Assembly: GCA_029859455.1 (NCBI GenBank)
Contig: JAOUDE010000150.1
Span: forward strand, 1 to 6,389
Length of the DNA stretch: 6,389 nt
Direction: 5' to 3'
DNA from: Ignavibacteria bacterium
Lineage (GTDB): Bacteria > Bacteroidota > Ignavibacteria > UBA10030 > UBA6906
Program-made: the position numbers and the translations under genes
Part shown: piece after piece, positions 1-5,574 of the stretch
Numbering within the stretch: the first letter of the stretch is position 1
Layout of the letters: the number at the start of each line of letters is the position of its first letter
The notes under the pieces: model-generated
The model's input: only the letters and a program-made list of their open reading frames with translations
Databases searched by the model: none
What the model was told of the DNA's origin: nothing

Positions 1-1
1 G

Positions 2-1378
2 ATCCGGGGTTTGCAGGATCGCTCTGCTGACGCCCGGATGTATCTCGCGGCCGCAATCGGAAGCGCCGGTGATGATCGGGCGGTCCCGCGTCTCATTGAG
101 CTGGCAACAGCGGATCCCGACTGGCGTGTGCGCGTGAATGCTATCCGCGCGTTGACGTCGATCAGCACTGATGCGGGAGGCGAGGTCATTCTTCGGCTCA
201 CTTCGGACCCGAACGAGCATGTTTCGCTCACCGCACTGGGAGCCCTGGCGAATGCCGGGCCCGGCAACGGAGGTGATGTGCGAACCGCTCTGGAGATCCT
301 GCTCGGCGACCGTTCACGCTCTTCGCGGCAGCGGGGTGCCGCGGCGTTTGCGCTCGCCTCATTGTTCGGTGACAGCGTCTCAACCGTCCTCGATGATGCG
401 TTTGCGGAGGGTCTTTGTCCGGAGTCGGACTATATTCGCTCGATCGGACTCATGCACGGGGATAGCGCATTCAACAGGTTGCTGTCGTTTGTGCGATCGG
501 ATGACCCGCAGTCACAACGCCATGCGCTCGATGGGTTGACTTCCGGTGCCATCCGCCCCGAGAGGATCGCTCAGGTTGAACAGGCGCTGTATCACGGGAT
601 CCAGTCAGCCGACATGGCGGTGATGACCACTGCAGCTGCCGCGCTGGAGGATTCCGTGTTTTACTCCGCCGGGACAGTAACGATGATGAGCCGCCGGCTC
701 TCCGAACTCCATGTCCCGGATGATGTTGAAGCGATGATTGCTATGATTCAAACACTCGGATCGATCCGGTCCGGGGAGGCGAAGCCGGTGCTTCTGGAGA
801 TGCTTCAGTTCGGGGACAGAACGGTGGCCGATGAAGCCGCGAAGGCGCTCGAACGAATCGATGGGAAATCATACCTTTCCGACATTCCGGCCCGGCCAGT
901 GGTCGGCCATACTGATTACGACTGGGCCTATCTGGAGGAGTTGCAGGGAGCGAACGTCACAGTGGAAACGCGGGCGGGAGTACTTGTGTTCGAGCTTCTT
1001 CCGGACGAGGCTCCTTTCACCTGCATGAACTTTGCACGACTGATTGAAGCGGGATTCTATGACGGACTCGTGTTTCATCGCGTCGTCCCGAATTTTGTGA
1101 TTCAGGGAGGAGACCCCAGAGGTGACGGATGGGGAGGTCCCGGGTATTCGATCAGATCGGAATTCGGGACCGTCGGCTACAATCGCGGAACCGTTGGAGT
1201 TGCGAGCGCTGGGAAAGATACCGAAGGCTGTCAGTTCTTCGTCACACAGTCGAAACAACCACATCTCGACGGCCGGTACACGATCTTTGGTCGAATCAGG
1301 TCCGGGATCGAAGTTGTGGATCAGATTCAGGTGGGGGACAGGATCCTGAAGATGAGGGTAGAGAGAAGGGGGAAGTGA
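2..1378 (+). CDS. HEAT-repeat / cyclophilin-type peptidyl-prolyl cis-trans isomerase fusion (5' partial)
   Basis: The reading frame is open to the left edge (first full codon at 2), so the start lies upstream; the TTG at 11 is not a credible start. Residues below are counted from that TTG. Residues about 1-290 are helical HEAT-type repeats (for example RAVPRLIELATADPDWRVRV, and another near 239-285). Residues about 313-450 form a cyclophilin domain, which catalyses proline cis-trans isomerisation during protein folding. The active-site signature is visible: FHRVVPNF at 355-362 and QGGDP at 365-369, then CQFF at 407-410 and LDGRYTIFG at 419-427. Aligned by eye to human cyclophilin A, Arg55, Phe60, Gln63, Gln111, Phe113 and Leu122 are kept (R357, F362, Q365, Q408, F410, L419), while Trp121 is His418 and His126 is Tyr423. 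The catalytic Arg suggests an active enzyme. The HEAT part probably binds a protein partner (inference). Cellular location cannot be judged because the N-terminus is missing. The gene ends facing the next one convergently. Confidence 0.93.
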   Translation: MRGLQDRSADARMYLAAAIGSAGDDRAVPRLIELATADPDWRVRVNAIRALTSISTDAGGEVILRLTSDPNEHVSLTALGALANAGPGNGGDVRTALEILLGDRSRSSRQRGAAAFALASLFGDSVSTVLDDAFAEGLCPESDYIRSIGLMHGDSAFNRLLSFVRSDDPQSQRHALDGLTSGAIRPERIAQVEQALYHGIQSADMAVMTTAAAALEDSVFYSAGTVTMMSRRLSELHVPDDVEAMIAMIQTLGSIRSGEAKPVLLEMLQFGDRTVADEAAKALERIDGKSYLSDIPARPVVGHTDYDWAYLEELQGANVTVETRAGVLVFELLPDEAPFTCMNFARLIEAGFYDGLVFHRVVPNFVIQGGDPRGDGWGGPGYSIRSEFGTVGYNRGTVGVASAGKDTEGCQFFVTQSKQPHLDGRYTIFGRIRSGIEVVDQIQVGDRILKMRVERRGK

Positions 1379-1396
1379 GGATGAGACACAAAGCTC

Positions 1397-1432
1397 AAAT
1401 CATGAAATCATAAAATCACGAAATCATCAAAT
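1397..1432. repeat. 8-bp tandem repeat, four imperfect copies plus a half copy
   Basis: The gap between two convergent genes contains four adjacent octamers: AAATCATG (1397-1404), AAATCATA (1405-1412), AAATCACG (1413-1420) and AAATCATC (1421-1428), followed by AAAT. The first six bases are constant apart from the unit identity itself; variation sits in the last two. It is AT-rich against a GC-rich background. It does not form a GC stem with a T run, so it is not an ordinary terminator. Its role is unknown; it could be a simple slippage repeat or a lineage-specific spacer between convergent genes. Confidence 0.85.
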
Positions 1433-1436
1433 TCTC

Positions 1437-2336
1437 TTATTCCCTCCTCGCCTTGTACTCCTCGTACGTGCTGATATGCATCGGGTCGATCTGCCCTAGT
1501 TTCCTGAAGATTCCGGGATCAGGATAATTTGCAAAGAGTTCCGCGATTTCCAGATGCTTGGCGTCAAAGAACGCCCTCATTGCGAGGTTCCTCGGCTCTG
1601 CTTTCTTCTTCGCCTCGCCGATTTTCTCGAGGGCGGAGAGGATTCGCTCATATGCTCCGGTCGGATTAAGAGTAAGAGAATCGAGTCCCTCAAAATGATA
1701 GTTGTAACTCGCGAGGCGGACCTGGGCGAGTGAAGGCTTCAGAATATCATCGATCAGTTGGGTGCGGGTGAAATTCCCGGTCGAGTTCTGCCATCCTCCA
1801 CCACTGGTTACCCGCCCGAGGCTCGCCACATCCGCCGCTTTTTGAAACCATTGCGTCCCGCCGAGGCTCTCATACGAGTCGTAGTCATAACCCAGGATCA
1901 GGAATGCATAGAAGTCAAGAAAGCTTGTGAGATCGTTGAACTGTGATGGGCTGTGGTTCAGTGGCCTGTTCGGCACATACGTGAATTCCCATGAATCATC
2001 TTTCAACCTGACCATCGGCGTGTTCTTCTCAGAACCGAGGCGTTCCCGCTGGGAGATAACTGCAACCTGGGCGGAGTAACGGTTCTCGCCAACCACTGAC
2101 TGGATAAAGATGCTCAGGTTACAGCTGACCCTGATATCGGAGTCCTGTCCCCACGGATAGTTGTTCATGTAGTACTGAACCGCGGCGCCGAAATCCGCCA
2201 GCAGATCCTTGTTGGTTGTCGACACAGACTCATAGTTGACATTCACGGCGCACTCCAGCTGCTGTGCGGTTGTGCCCTGAGCAAGGATGAGGGAGGAAAG
2301 CAACAGGAGAGAGAAGGCCGGCAGTCTGGTGTTCAA
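1437..2336 (-). CDS. porD: DUF4835 family exported protein (PorD-like, type IX secretion associated)
   Basis: The 299-residue product matches the usual length of the DUF4835 family. It begins with a signal peptide: a hydrophobic run at residues 8-19 and a likely cleavage after A24 (TTA before QQ). Family features I recognise are the early Cys pair (C29 and C72), the central block LTSFLDFYAFLILGYDYDSY (136-155) followed by GGTQWFQKA, the NFTR.QLIDDIL segment, the LASYNYHFEGLD segment and the C-terminal FFDAK (256-260). DUF4835 occurs in Bacteroidota and relatives, and databases increasingly label it PorD, a component linked to type IX secretion; its biochemical role is not established. The start is TTG at 2336-2334, chosen because AAAGGAG lies five bases upstream and the signal peptide begins there. 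It is transcribed divergently from the PorV/PorQ-like gene, with a good promoter in the gap. The family call is firm, the PorD name less so. Confidence 0.85.
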   Translation of the reverse strand: MNTRLPAFSLLLLSSLILAQGTTAQQLECAVNVNYESVSTTNKDLLADFGAAVQYYMNNYPWGQDSDIRVSCNLSIFIQSVVGENRYSAQVAVISQRERLGSEKNTPMVRLKDDSWEFTYVPNRPLNHSPSQFNDLTSFLDFYAFLILGYDYDSYESLGGTQWFQKAADVASLGRVTSGGGWQNSTGNFTRTQLIDDILKPSLAQVRLASYNYHFEGLDSLTLNPTGAYERILSALEKIGEAKKKAEPRNLAMRAFFDAKHLEIAELFANYPDPGIFRKLGQIDPMHISTYEEYKARRE

Positions 2337-2341
2337 ACAGG

Positions 2342-2348
2342 CTCCTTT
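2342..2348 (-). promoter_or_regulatory. Ribosome binding site fixing the TTG start of the DUF4835 gene
   Basis: On the minus strand AAAGGAG is followed by five bases and then TTG. The strong match to the anti-Shine-Dalgarno sequence, together with the lack of a nearby in-frame ATG with such a site, supports the TTG start. Confidence 0.8.
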
Positions 2349-2377
2349 CGAGTGAAAAGCGAGAAGAAAACAGTTTC

Positions 2378-2405
2378 AATATAACCATTTCCCGCCTGAG
2401 GTCAA
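2378..2405 (-). promoter_or_regulatory. Probable promoter of the DUF4835 gene
   Basis: On the minus strand TTGACC (2405-2400) and TATATT (2383-2378) are separated by 16 bases and lie about 40 bases before the TTG start. The -10 box extends to TATATTGAAAC, which almost matches the box at 5417-5427. It also partly resembles the Bacteroidota TAnnTTTG element with an upstream TTG at about 19 bases. Prediction from sequence only. Confidence 0.6.
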
Positions 2406-2424
2406 CAAAAACCGGAAAGGCGGG
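2391..2424. promoter_or_regulatory. Inverted repeat over the ribosome binding site of the PorV/PorQ-like gene
   Basis: CCCGCCT (2391-2397) and AGGCGGG (2418-2424) are perfect 7-bp complements separated by 20 bases; an inner GGT/ACC pair (2400-2402 with 2411-2413) could extend the fold. The right arm is part of the purine-rich GGAAAGGCGGG tract that must serve as the ribosome binding site of the ATG at 2428. In RNA the hairpin would hide that site. In DNA the same repeat overlaps the -35 box of the leftward promoter, so it could equally be an operator. Both readings are inference. Confidence 0.5.
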
Positions 2425-2427
2425 ACA

Positions 2428-3231
2428 ATGCGAAACATCCTTCTCTTCGTTCTACTTGCCGGATCGGTATCCTTCGCACGATCGGCGTTTTCTCCGGGCT
2501 GGCACAATCCTGTCGCATTCGGAATGGGGGGTGCCTCGGCCGCGGTCACCGGGACCCCGCTCGGTGTCTGGTCGAACCCCGGTCTGCTTTCTCTCTCCGG
2601 CCGCTCCGCTGCGGCTGTCTTCAGCCCGGGGCGATTCGGGTTGACCGAGCTTTCATCCGGCTCGGTGATCTATATCGAGCCGACTCCCGTTGTGGCAACG
2701 GCGATCCTTGGCACCGTGTTCGGTTTCGAGTTGTACCGCGAAACGACCCTCTCTCTTGCTTTCGGGAGAGATCTGACCCAGGGCTTCCACGCTTCCGTGA
2801 TCGTCCACTATTATCATCTCAGCATTTCAGGCTACGGGGCCGGATCCACCATAGGTATTTCCGCGGGCGCGTTTCTTCGGCTCCTGCCGGATCTCACGAC
2901 CGGTTTTGCTCTCCGCAATCTCAACCGTCCGTTTCTGGGCGACCGGCTACCGACAGAATTTCGTATCGGTGCCGCGTATGAACCGGCCGGCGGCTTTACG
3001 ATCGCTGTCGACCTGAGCAAGGACCCGCGTTTCCCTTTTGATTGCCATGTCGGTGTCCAGTACCGGTTGTTGCCGGAAATCGATCTCCGTGCGGGAGGGT
3101 CGACAGATCCGTCGACCGTCAGCGGAGGGTTCGCCGCAAGGATCGGTTCATTCGCTCTCGACTATGGCGTGAACGCTCATCCTGCCCTCGGACTCAGCCA
3201 CCTTGTTGCTGTTTCGTTTTCGTTTCGATGA
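2428..3231 (+). CDS. PorV/PorQ-like outer-membrane beta-barrel protein (FadL-like fold)
   Basis: The 267-residue product starts with a signal peptide (residues 1 to about 17-20, hydrophobic LLFVLLAGSVSFA). The mature N-terminus carries the family hallmark GMGGASAAVTGTPLGVWSNP at 32-51 followed by GLLSLSG, equivalent to the GMGGA...WNPAGLA motif of the PorV/PorQ (UPF0164-type) proteins. The rest alternates short amphipathic strands typical of a barrel and ends in an aromatic-rich strand (VAVSFSFR). In Bacteroidota PorV and PorQ work with type IX secretion, shuttling cargo or forming the attachment complex, but many paralogues have unknown roles. At 267 residues it is shorter than typical PorV. 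No type IX C-terminal sorting domain is seen in this window. Its stop overlaps the ATG of the next gene, so the two are probably co-translated. Family call good; specific function not assigned. Confidence 0.78.
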   Translation: MRNILLFVLLAGSVSFARSAFSPGWHNPVAFGMGGASAAVTGTPLGVWSNPGLLSLSGRSAAAVFSPGRFGLTELSSGSVIYIEPTPVVATAILGTVFGFELYRETTLSLAFGRDLTQGFHASVIVHYYHLSISGYGAGSTIGISAGAFLRLLPDLTTGFALRNLNRPFLGDRLPTEFRIGAAYEPAGGFTIAVDLSKDPRFPFDCHVGVQYRLLPEIDLRAGGSTDPSTVSGGFAARIGSFALDYGVNAHPALGLSHLVAVSFSFR

Positions 3232-5168
3232 TAACCCGGTGTCGCGTCTGGCCCTGCCTCTTTCTGCTTACCTGGTCTGTGGCAGCCGCCCAGGAGGGGA
3301 GTATCGATGAGCTGATCCCGATGGATGAGATGGATGAAGGGACGGCGTCACAGCTGCAGTGGATTCTGGACCATCCTTATGACCTGAATCAGGTGACTCC
3401 GGGACAGCTGGGATTCATTCCCGGAGTATCATCGGTCGATGCCGCACGGATCGTTCGCTACCGGAACCACCACGGCCCGTTTCGTACGGTCAGTGAACTG
3501 GATGCTGTAGAGGGTTTGACTGATGGGACGGCGGAAACGCTGCGACCGTTTGTCATTGTTCCGGAGCGGAGTGACACGCGGATGAAGGCGTTCTCCGCAG
3601 ACCTTCGGGCAAGAGCCGTCAGAGACATGCAGACGCGCAGAGGTTTCGCCGAAGGAGCATATCTCGGGAGTCCCGAGAAACTCAATCTGAGGGTCCTGGC
3701 GGAGGAAGCGGGAGGGTTTGCAGGCGGAATGCTGATGGAGAAGGATGCAGGGGAACCGGAGTCACTCAGTTTTGTCACAGGTCATCTTTCGTATCACGAT
3801 CCCGGGAACCGGTCCCGCATTGTGGCAGGTGACTACAGGATTGAAACCGGTCAGGGACTGGTTCTCTGGAACGGGAGCGGCCGGCGCGGGAGCGATCCGG
3901 CTGTCTCGCCGTTCCGGAAAGCGAGGGGGATCGTTCCACACCGATCGGCAGACGAGACGGGATTCTTTCGCGGAATCGCCGCTGAGACTCAGTTCGGTGG
4001 AGGATCGTTCAGTCTTCTCGGGTTTGCCTCCCGCCGGTTTCCTGCCGGCACGGCTGATTCCGCCGGGAAGGTATTGACGGTTGATGAAACCGGACTGTAC
4101 AGGACTCAGGCCGAGAGGGAAAAGCGCGGAATTTTCTGTGAAGATATCGTCGGGGTGGGCATACGATTCGTTCCTGATGCGCCCTTCTCGCTTGGCTTTG
4201 CTTCCTACCGGTCGGCATTTCTTCACAGAGAGACTGGAAAGGGGGAGACCAGGATTGTCGCGGGATTGTCAGGAGGGTTCCGGTCGGACGAGTACGAACT
4301 GTTATGGGAAATTGCGGGGACGGCGGACGGCGCAGCAGCGGTCGTCATTGGCACAGAGGTTGTACCGGCACAGACAGTTTCTCTGGTGATGTCGTATCGC
4401 GGGTATCAGCCCTCGTTCCTGAACGATCATGCAGGCGGTTTCGGTACCCGGTCCGACTCAAGGAATGAAGAAGGAATGCATCTCGGGATTCTGCTCCGGC
4501 CGGCCCGGGGTATCCGACTTTCGCTCGGTTTCGAGCAGGTACGGTTTCCGGAATCGACTGGGTCCGCGGTGGTAGCGACGAGCGGGATCGACTTCGTCGG
4601 GCAGCTCGCCCTTGTTCTGACCAGGGACTCAGATATGGAGGTCAGGTTTCAAACAGGAAAGAGGGAAGAGAACGGGACTCTCGCTGATCTGGTCGGCAGG
4701 GATGTTCGTCTTCTAGCCGATGAACGGTATCAGCGGGCGAGGTTCACGTTGACACACCTCGCCATGAAGGGCGTCCGGTTCCGGAGCCGCGTCGAACTGG
4801 TCGGGATACCCGGGACACCGGTGAAAAGTGCAGAGAGCGGCATGCTCGTCTACCAGGATTGCCGCTTCCGGTCGAATTTCGGTCTGAATGTGGACGCGCG
4901 GGTGATCTTCTTCCACACCGATTCATTCCGGTCCAGAATCTATGCATTCGAGAACGATGTCAGAGGTTCCTTTTCCGTTCCCCCTTTGTTCGGCAAGGGG
5001 ATGCGATGGTATCTGCTGTTGCAATACGAGCCGGCTCCCGGCTTCCGGATTGCCGTTCGTTATGCAGAGACATGGAAAGAAGGAGTGACAGAACTTGGAT
5101 CAGGTTGGGGGACGATCAAGGGAGACCTGGACAATGATCTGACGATTCAAGTCGATCTGAGTCTGTAG
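3228..5168 (+). CDS. Exported helix-hairpin-helix (ComEA-like) protein with predicted outer-membrane barrel
   Basis: The start is taken as the ATG at 3228, which overlaps the previous stop as ATGA and begins a clean signal peptide (WPCLFLLTWSVAAA, cleavage about residue 21-22). A longer in-frame start at 3042 would add 62 Arg-rich residues read out of frame through the upstream gene and is rejected. There is no ribosome binding site before 3228, as expected for coupled translation. Of the 646 residues, about 52-112 form two helix-hairpin-helix motifs (DLNQVTPGQLGFIPGVSSVDAARIV, then GPFRTVSELDAVEGLTDGTAETL), resembling the ComEA DNA-binding domain. From about 120 to the end the sequence is rich in alternating short strands and includes GDYRIETGQGLVLW (201-214), which I recall from large HhH proteins of Bacteroidota and Chlorobiota. 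HhH motifs usually bind DNA without sequence specificity; outside the inner membrane this could serve DNA uptake, but they also mediate protein contacts. Domain calls are firm, the barrel is inferred, and the function is unknown. Confidence 0.82.
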   Translation: MITRCRVWPCLFLLTWSVAAAQEGSIDELIPMDEMDEGTASQLQWILDHPYDLNQVTPGQLGFIPGVSSVDAARIVRYRNHHGPFRTVSELDAVEGLTDGTAETLRPFVIVPERSDTRMKAFSADLRARAVRDMQTRRGFAEGAYLGSPEKLNLRVLAEEAGGFAGGMLMEKDAGEPESLSFVTGHLSYHDPGNRSRIVAGDYRIETGQGLVLWNGSGRRGSDPAVSPFRKARGIVPHRSADETGFFRGIAAETQFGGGSFSLLGFASRRFPAGTADSAGKVLTVDETGLYRTQAEREKRGIFCEDIVGVGIRFVPDAPFSLGFASYRSAFLHRETGKGETRIVAGLSGGFRSDEYELLWEIAGTADGAAAVVIGTEVVPAQTVSLVMSYRGYQPSFLNDHAGGFGTRSDSRNEEGMHLGILLRPARGIRLSLGFEQVRFPESTGSAVVATSGIDFVGQLALVLTRDSDMEVRFQTGKREENGTLADLVGRDVRLLADERYQRARFTLTHLAMKGVRFRSRVELVGIPGTPVKSAESGMLVYQDCRFRSNFGLNVDARVIFFHTDSFRSRIYAFENDVRGSFSVPPLFGKGMRWYLLLQYEPAPGFRIAVRYAETWKEGVTELGSGWGTIKGDLDNDLTIQVDLSL

Positions 5169-5183
5169 GAATCAAACAAAGAA

Positions 5184-5308
5184 TTGAACCGCCAGAACGT
5201 CATGACGCCAGGGGGAAGAAGCAATGAATCGAGGTCTGACTGCCCGCCGCCGTCATTCCTGGCGTCTTGGTGTCTTTGCGCTGTTCTTTCATAGAGTTTT
5301 GAACCGCC
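5184..5308. repeat. 10-bp direct repeat flanking an inverted-repeat element
   Basis: TTGAACCGCC occurs at 5184-5193 and again at 5299-5308, exactly repeated and bracketing most of the imperfect inverted repeat described separately. It could be a target duplication of a small non-autonomous element or simply two copies of a dispersed intergenic motif. The intergenic stretch 5169-5466 holds no credible gene. Confidence 0.55.
5187..5285. repeat. Imperfect inverted-repeat intergenic element
   Basis: The arms 5187-5212 and 5258-5285 are inverted copies. The inner nine bases are perfect (GACGCCAGG at 5204-5212 against CCTGGCGTC at 5258-5266), and 18 of 26 positions match over the left arm without gaps. 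The GCCAAGACGCCA-like arms resemble short dispersed intergenic repeats I have seen in several environmental bacterial genomes. It lies directly after the barrel/HhH gene pair, so it may also act as a 3' end structure; no T run follows. Confidence 0.6.
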
Positions 5309-5332
5309 TCGGGACATGCTGCCGGGCCGAGA

Positions 5333-5356
5333 CGGAACGATTGAATCCTCGTTCCG
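5333..5356. other. Perfect 8-bp stem-loop in the intergenic region
   Basis: CGGAACGA (5333-5340) and TCGTTCCG (5349-5356) pair perfectly around an eight-base loop. A weaker five-base stem (CTCAG with CTGAG, about 5359-5378) follows. There is no T run directly after the stem, so a standard intrinsic terminator is not supported; an RNA 3' end structure or a protein-binding palindrome is possible. Confidence 0.5.
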
Positions 5357-5393
5357 AGCTCAGGATTTTCGGTCTGAGTCCGTGAAGGGGAGC

Positions 5394-5422
5394 TTGAATC
5401 TTGTTGGTTCCTTAGGTATCTT
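5394..5422 (+). promoter_or_regulatory. Probable promoter of the small ORF / lipoprotein unit
   Basis: TTGAAT (5394-5399) and TATCTT (5417-5422) are spaced by 17 bases and lie about 45 bases before the ATG at 5467. The -10 box extends to TATCTTGAAAC, differing by one base from the TATATTGAAAC of the DUF4835 promoter. The recurrence supports both. Prediction from sequence only. Confidence 0.6.
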
Positions 5423-5454
5423 GAAACTACATCGTGCATTGAGTGGCACCCGAC

Positions 5455-5460
5455 AGGAGG
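5455..5460 (+). promoter_or_regulatory. Strong ribosome binding site (AGGAGG)
   Basis: A consensus AGGAGG sits six bases before the ATG at 5467. It is the best site in the window and argues that the short ORF there is really translated. Confidence 0.8.
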
Positions 5461-5466
5461 CCTGCT

Positions 5467-5574
5467 ATGCCAAGAACGGTCGCCCTTGTTCTCTCTTCCC
5501 TTCTCCTCCCCTCAACTCCGTTTTCGCAATGGGTCAACGAGGCGGATTCGACCGGCTTCACGCTAGCGCCATGA
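5467..5574 (+). CDS. Small 35-residue ORF with signal-like N-terminus
   Basis: The product reads MPRTVALVLSSLLLPSTPFS and then about 15 further polar residues ending in LAP. The first 20 residues look like a signal peptide: a basic residue at position 3, a hydrophobic run VALVLSSLLL, and a possible cleavage before Q21. It has a consensus ribosome binding site and a candidate promoter, and its TGA overlaps the ATG of the lipoprotein gene as ATGA. I do not recognise a family. Options are a genuine small exported peptide, a leader whose translation drives the downstream gene, or the N-terminal remnant of a larger secreted protein whose body has been lost. Its existence as a translated ORF is supported mainly by the initiation signals. 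Confidence 0.55.
   Translation: MPRTVALVLSSLLLPSTPFSQWVNEADSTGFTLAP

Noticed and set aside
869..1264. 131-codon minus-strand frame opposite the cyclophilin domain
   Set aside because: The opposite strand encodes an unmistakable cyclophilin; this is a shadow.
1397..1432. CRISPR-like array
   Set aside because: The units are 8 bp with no spacers; this is a simple tandem repeat.
1379..1436. Bidirectional terminator between the convergent genes
   Set aside because: The gap holds octamer repeats but no GC-rich stem followed by a T run.
3042..3227. Upstream extension of the HhH gene to an ATG at 3042
   Set aside because: It lies wholly within the barrel gene in another frame, encodes an Arg-rich stretch without a domain, and would bury the clean signal peptide that begins at 3228.
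3762..4226. 154-codon minus-strand frame inside the HhH gene
   Set aside because: Arg/Pro/Ser-rich shadow of a GC-rich gene with no ribosome binding site or domain.
5184..5308. tRNA or other structured RNA gene in the gap
   Set aside because: The arms do not form a cloverleaf and no CCA end or T-loop sequence is present; a decayed inverted repeat explains the structure.
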